The notes under the pieces: generated by a model
The model's database searches: none
The model's input: the letters and a program-made list of their open reading frames with translations, nothing else
What the model was told of the DNA's origin: nothing
Translations under genes and position numbers: made by a program
DNA from: JBFJVD01 sp041624375
GTDB taxonomy: Bacteria > Chloroflexota > Anaerolineae > Anaerolineales > E44-bin32
NCBI GenBank assembly: GCA_041624375.1
Contig: JBFJVD010000142.1
Span: forward strand, 1 to 7,798
Length of the DNA: 7,798 nt
Direction of reading: 5' to 3'
Shown here: in pieces, positions 6,232 through 7,798 of the stretch
Position numbering within the stretch: the stretch's first letter is position 1
Layout of the letters: each line of letters opens with the position of its first letter

Positions 6232-7164
6232 CTAGGGCCACAGGTCGGCCGGCGTTTCGATGCAGGTGGTAGGACCCGATCCTCGGAACCGGTTATAAAA
6301 CCCCTGCGAGTCGATTTCTGCTGCACGCTCGATCGGCAGGTAAAGCCCTTCGATCGGTGTCGGCGAGGAGGGTCGCAGGTCCAGCCGGATGACGCCGATC
6401 TGGCCGGCCAGTGGACAGATGCGGTGGTTCGATTCGCCACGCGGTACGGCGCCTTGATAGTGAATCTCGAAGCCGTCGTAGATGAGGAGTAGCTCAAGGG
6501 CCAGCACCGACATCCTGTTTTGGCGCTTGAGCGCCACGCCCACGGCCTCCGGCGGTCCATACTGCTCCAGTACCCGGTCGGGGAAGAAGGGGCGCAGGCG
6601 CCGGCGGAAGAGCGGTTCGAAGTTCGGGTTGGCGCGATCGCCTGCGGCGGTGACCCGGATCTCATCGACGCGCCCGGCGCGTTCCCAGATGGAGAGCCAG
6701 ATGTCGACGTGCTCAGCGGTGATATTCAGTCCGGCGACTCCGTGGAGAATCCGGCCTCCCTGCGCCGGCCGGCTCAGCATCCTGGCGCTGAGCCGGCTCA
6801 GGACTCTTTCGGCCTCGACCCAGCTTGTCTCCTCGGGCACCAGACCCCACCAGCACGGCAGCCGGCAAGCCTCGTCCGGGAGAAGCAGCTTCGAGAGTTC
6901 GATCCGCTGCTGCGAGGCCGTCAGGGTAGGCGGGACCTCCCCCGCAGTTGGTGACAGGGTCTGGGACGGAGGCGAAGGAGTCGCGCGGGAAGCCGCCGAG
7001 GGCCATGCAGGGGAATCGAGATTGGCATGCTGAGTTTCCGTCATCGGCATGGTTGAGCGGTGGGCCGCCGGCGTCGAATCCCGCGCTGGATCCGCTTCGG
7101 GCTGGCAGGCGAGCAGCACAAGGCCAGCGAGCAACGAACCCACCAACAAGCCCACCGTCCTCAT
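6232..7164 (-). CDS. Putative lipoprotein with a CxxxCWWG motif, function unknown
   Basis: This 310-residue protein has an N-terminal signal (about 1-19) ending in the lipobox-like LLAC, with C20 as the probable lipid-anchored residue, so it should sit on the outer face of the membrane. Residues 21-85 are rich in Ser, Thr, Pro and Ala, a flexible linker. The folded part starts near 86, with CRLPCWWG (C100, C104, 100-107) followed by PEETSWVEAE. Further on are YGPPEAVGV (202-210), a hydrophobic strand with LLLIYDGFEIHYQG (225-238), and single cysteines at 250 and 301. I recall the CWWG plus YGPP combination from uncharacterised Chloroflexota proteins but know no function for it. The four cysteines of the mature domain could form disulfides. 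The ATG overlaps the stop of the upstream metallopeptidase gene as ATGA, and its ribosome binding site lies in a hairpin, so translation is probably coupled to that gene. Confidence 0.8.
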   Translation of the reverse strand: MRTVGLLVGSLLAGLVLLACQPEADPARDSTPAAHRSTMPMTETQHANLDSPAWPSAASRATPSPPSQTLSPTAGEVPPTLTASQQRIELSKLLLPDEACRLPCWWGLVPEETSWVEAERVLSRLSARMLSRPAQGGRILHGVAGLNITAEHVDIWLSIWERAGRVDEIRVTAAGDRANPNFEPLFRRRLRPFFPDRVLEQYGPPEAVGVALKRQNRMSVLALELLLIYDGFEIHYQGAVPRGESNHRICPLAGQIGVIRLDLRPSSPTPIEGLYLPIERAAEIDSQGFYNRFRGSGPTTCIETPADLWP

Positions 7165-7798
7165 GGCGCCTCAGCGCCATCTTCCGCCTGCGCTGCCAGC
7201 TCGAGCCAGCTCGCCATCTGGGAAGTGATCCAGTCGAGGAGCGCGATCCCAGCCCCGTAGGCTTCTTCGCTATCGTCGAACGAGTCGTAAACCCAATTCA
7301 TGAACAGGTCAGCGAACGCCTCATTTGGCGTGTTGCCCTCCTCATCCATATCGACGGAATGCCACTGGCAATCCGGATGGTTCAGGGGACATGCATCACC
7401 CGAACTGAAGCCGAGGCCCTCTTCGGCGCGGTTGAAGGTCCAGTAATTCGCCTCCGGCCGAAAACCCACCACGTGCCGACCGAGGTCATCGACGATGGTG
7501 ACCTGCGCGAGGAGGCTGTAGGGGTCCTGCGCCGGATCGGCGGCTTCCACGCTCGTATTGAAGGCGTGACCGAGCTCGTGGACGATCAAGTCGGCAAAGG
7601 CGTTGTTGGCATCCGGATGGAGCGTGATCTGGCTACCGACGGCGACTCCATCTACCCAGAGCTGGGTTGTCACCGCGTAGTAGCCATCGGTGGCGCCGAT
7701 CTCGAAGGAGAGCTCGCCGAAGACCTGCTGAAACAGGTCGAGCGGTTCGAGCGCCGCCAGGGCGAGGAGCTCGCCTTGCTGGGCGGCGCTCTCGGCGA
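7161..7798 (-). CDS. HELGH metallopeptidase-like protein, 5' end outside the window
   Basis: The frame is open to the right edge, so the N terminus is missing; 212 codons with the stop are visible. The GTG at 7673 is internal, because the frame continues upstream with protein-like residues (for example LSFEIGATDGYYAVTTQLW). The zinc-binding HELGH motif is in the context LIVHELGHAFN, about residues 73-77 of the visible part. About 82 residues later comes NEAFADLF, whose Glu (about 159) is a good candidate third zinc ligand, as in gluzincin-type proteases. Two cysteines in ACPLNHPDC could form a disulfide, hinting at an extracytoplasmic protein, though no signal peptide can be seen. The C-terminal 30 residues look helical. 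The substrate is unknown and no named family is certain. It overlaps the downstream lipoprotein gene by four bases (ATGA), so the two probably form an operon and may act together at the cell surface. Confidence 0.75.
   Translation of the reverse strand, partial: AESAAQQGELLALAALEPLDLFQQVFGELSFEIGATDGYYAVTTQLWVDGVAVGSQITLHPDANNAFADLIVHELGHAFNTSVEAADPAQDPYSLLAQVTIVDDLGRHVVGFRPEANYWTFNRAEEGLGFSSGDACPLNHPDCQWHSVDMDEEGNTPNEAFADLFMNWVYDSFDDSEEAYGAGIALLDWITSQMASWLELAAQAEDGAEAP
7165..7178 (-). promoter_or_regulatory. Hairpin holding the lipoprotein ribosome binding site
   Basis: In the mRNA, arms GGCGC and GCGCC enclose a UGAG loop directly before the lipoprotein AUG. The GAGG Shine-Dalgarno (7172-7169) is shared between the loop and the second arm. 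The stem is made from the last codons of the upstream gene, so a ribosome finishing that gene would open it. This fits translational coupling. Confidence 0.4.

Noticed and set aside
6003..6665. N-terminal extension of the methyltransferase frame to 418 residues
   Set aside because: It overlaps the lipoprotein gene in another frame, is rich in Arg, Ser and Pro as shadow frames are, and lies upstream of the methyltransferase promoter. The methyltransferase fold begins just after the ATG at 6002.
1..7798. CRISPR array, insertion sequence, toxin-antitoxin or defence genes
   Set aside because: I looked for spaced direct repeats, transposase motifs and small paired genes on both strands and saw none.

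Overview
The window is GC-rich bacterial DNA with six protein-coding genes and no RNA gene, insertion sequence, CRISPR array or phage gene that I can support. My best guess is a member of the Chloroflexota. This rests on the style of the lipoprotein (a Cys-Trp-Trp-Gly motif that I recall from uncharacterised Chloroflexota proteins), on the 7TM-PAS-GGDEF-EAL architecture, and on a LacD-type aldolase standing alone beside a lipid acyltransferase. That is inference, and no marker gene is present to confirm it.

Layout. Bases 1-168 hold no gene. 169-2991 (minus) is a 940-residue membrane sensor that should both make and degrade cyclic di-GMP. 2992-3296 is a 305-base gap carrying a possible promoter for the sensor gene and a clear terminator for the next gene. 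3297-4289 (minus) is a class I tagatose-1,6-bisphosphate-type aldolase with a strong ribosome binding site and an inverted repeat in its leader. A divergent intergenic region of about 150 bases follows. 4441-5346 (plus) is a lipid A biosynthesis/PIM-type acyltransferase whose start I place at a GTG behind a perfect AGGAGG. 5409-6002 (minus) is a small SAM-dependent methyltransferase, convergent with the acyltransferase. It has the best promoter in the window, a TTGACA -35 box overlapped by a perfect 8-bp-arm dyad. 6232-7164 (minus) is a putative lipoprotein, and 7161-7798 (minus) is the 3' part of a HELGH metallopeptidase-like gene that runs off the right edge.

Working together. Only the last two genes look like an operon. 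They share an ATGA stop/start overlap, and the lipoprotein ribosome binding site sits in a small hairpin inside the end of the upstream gene. The other genes look like single-gene transcription units with their own signals: signalling (c-di-GMP), sugar-phosphate metabolism, membrane lipid acylation and a methyl transfer of unknown substrate. The window reads as ordinary chromosomal core/accessory sequence, not a defence or mobile island. I found no convincing new multi-gene system. The points most worth a second look are the operator-like dyad on the methyltransferase promoter and the coupled lipoprotein/metallopeptidase pair.
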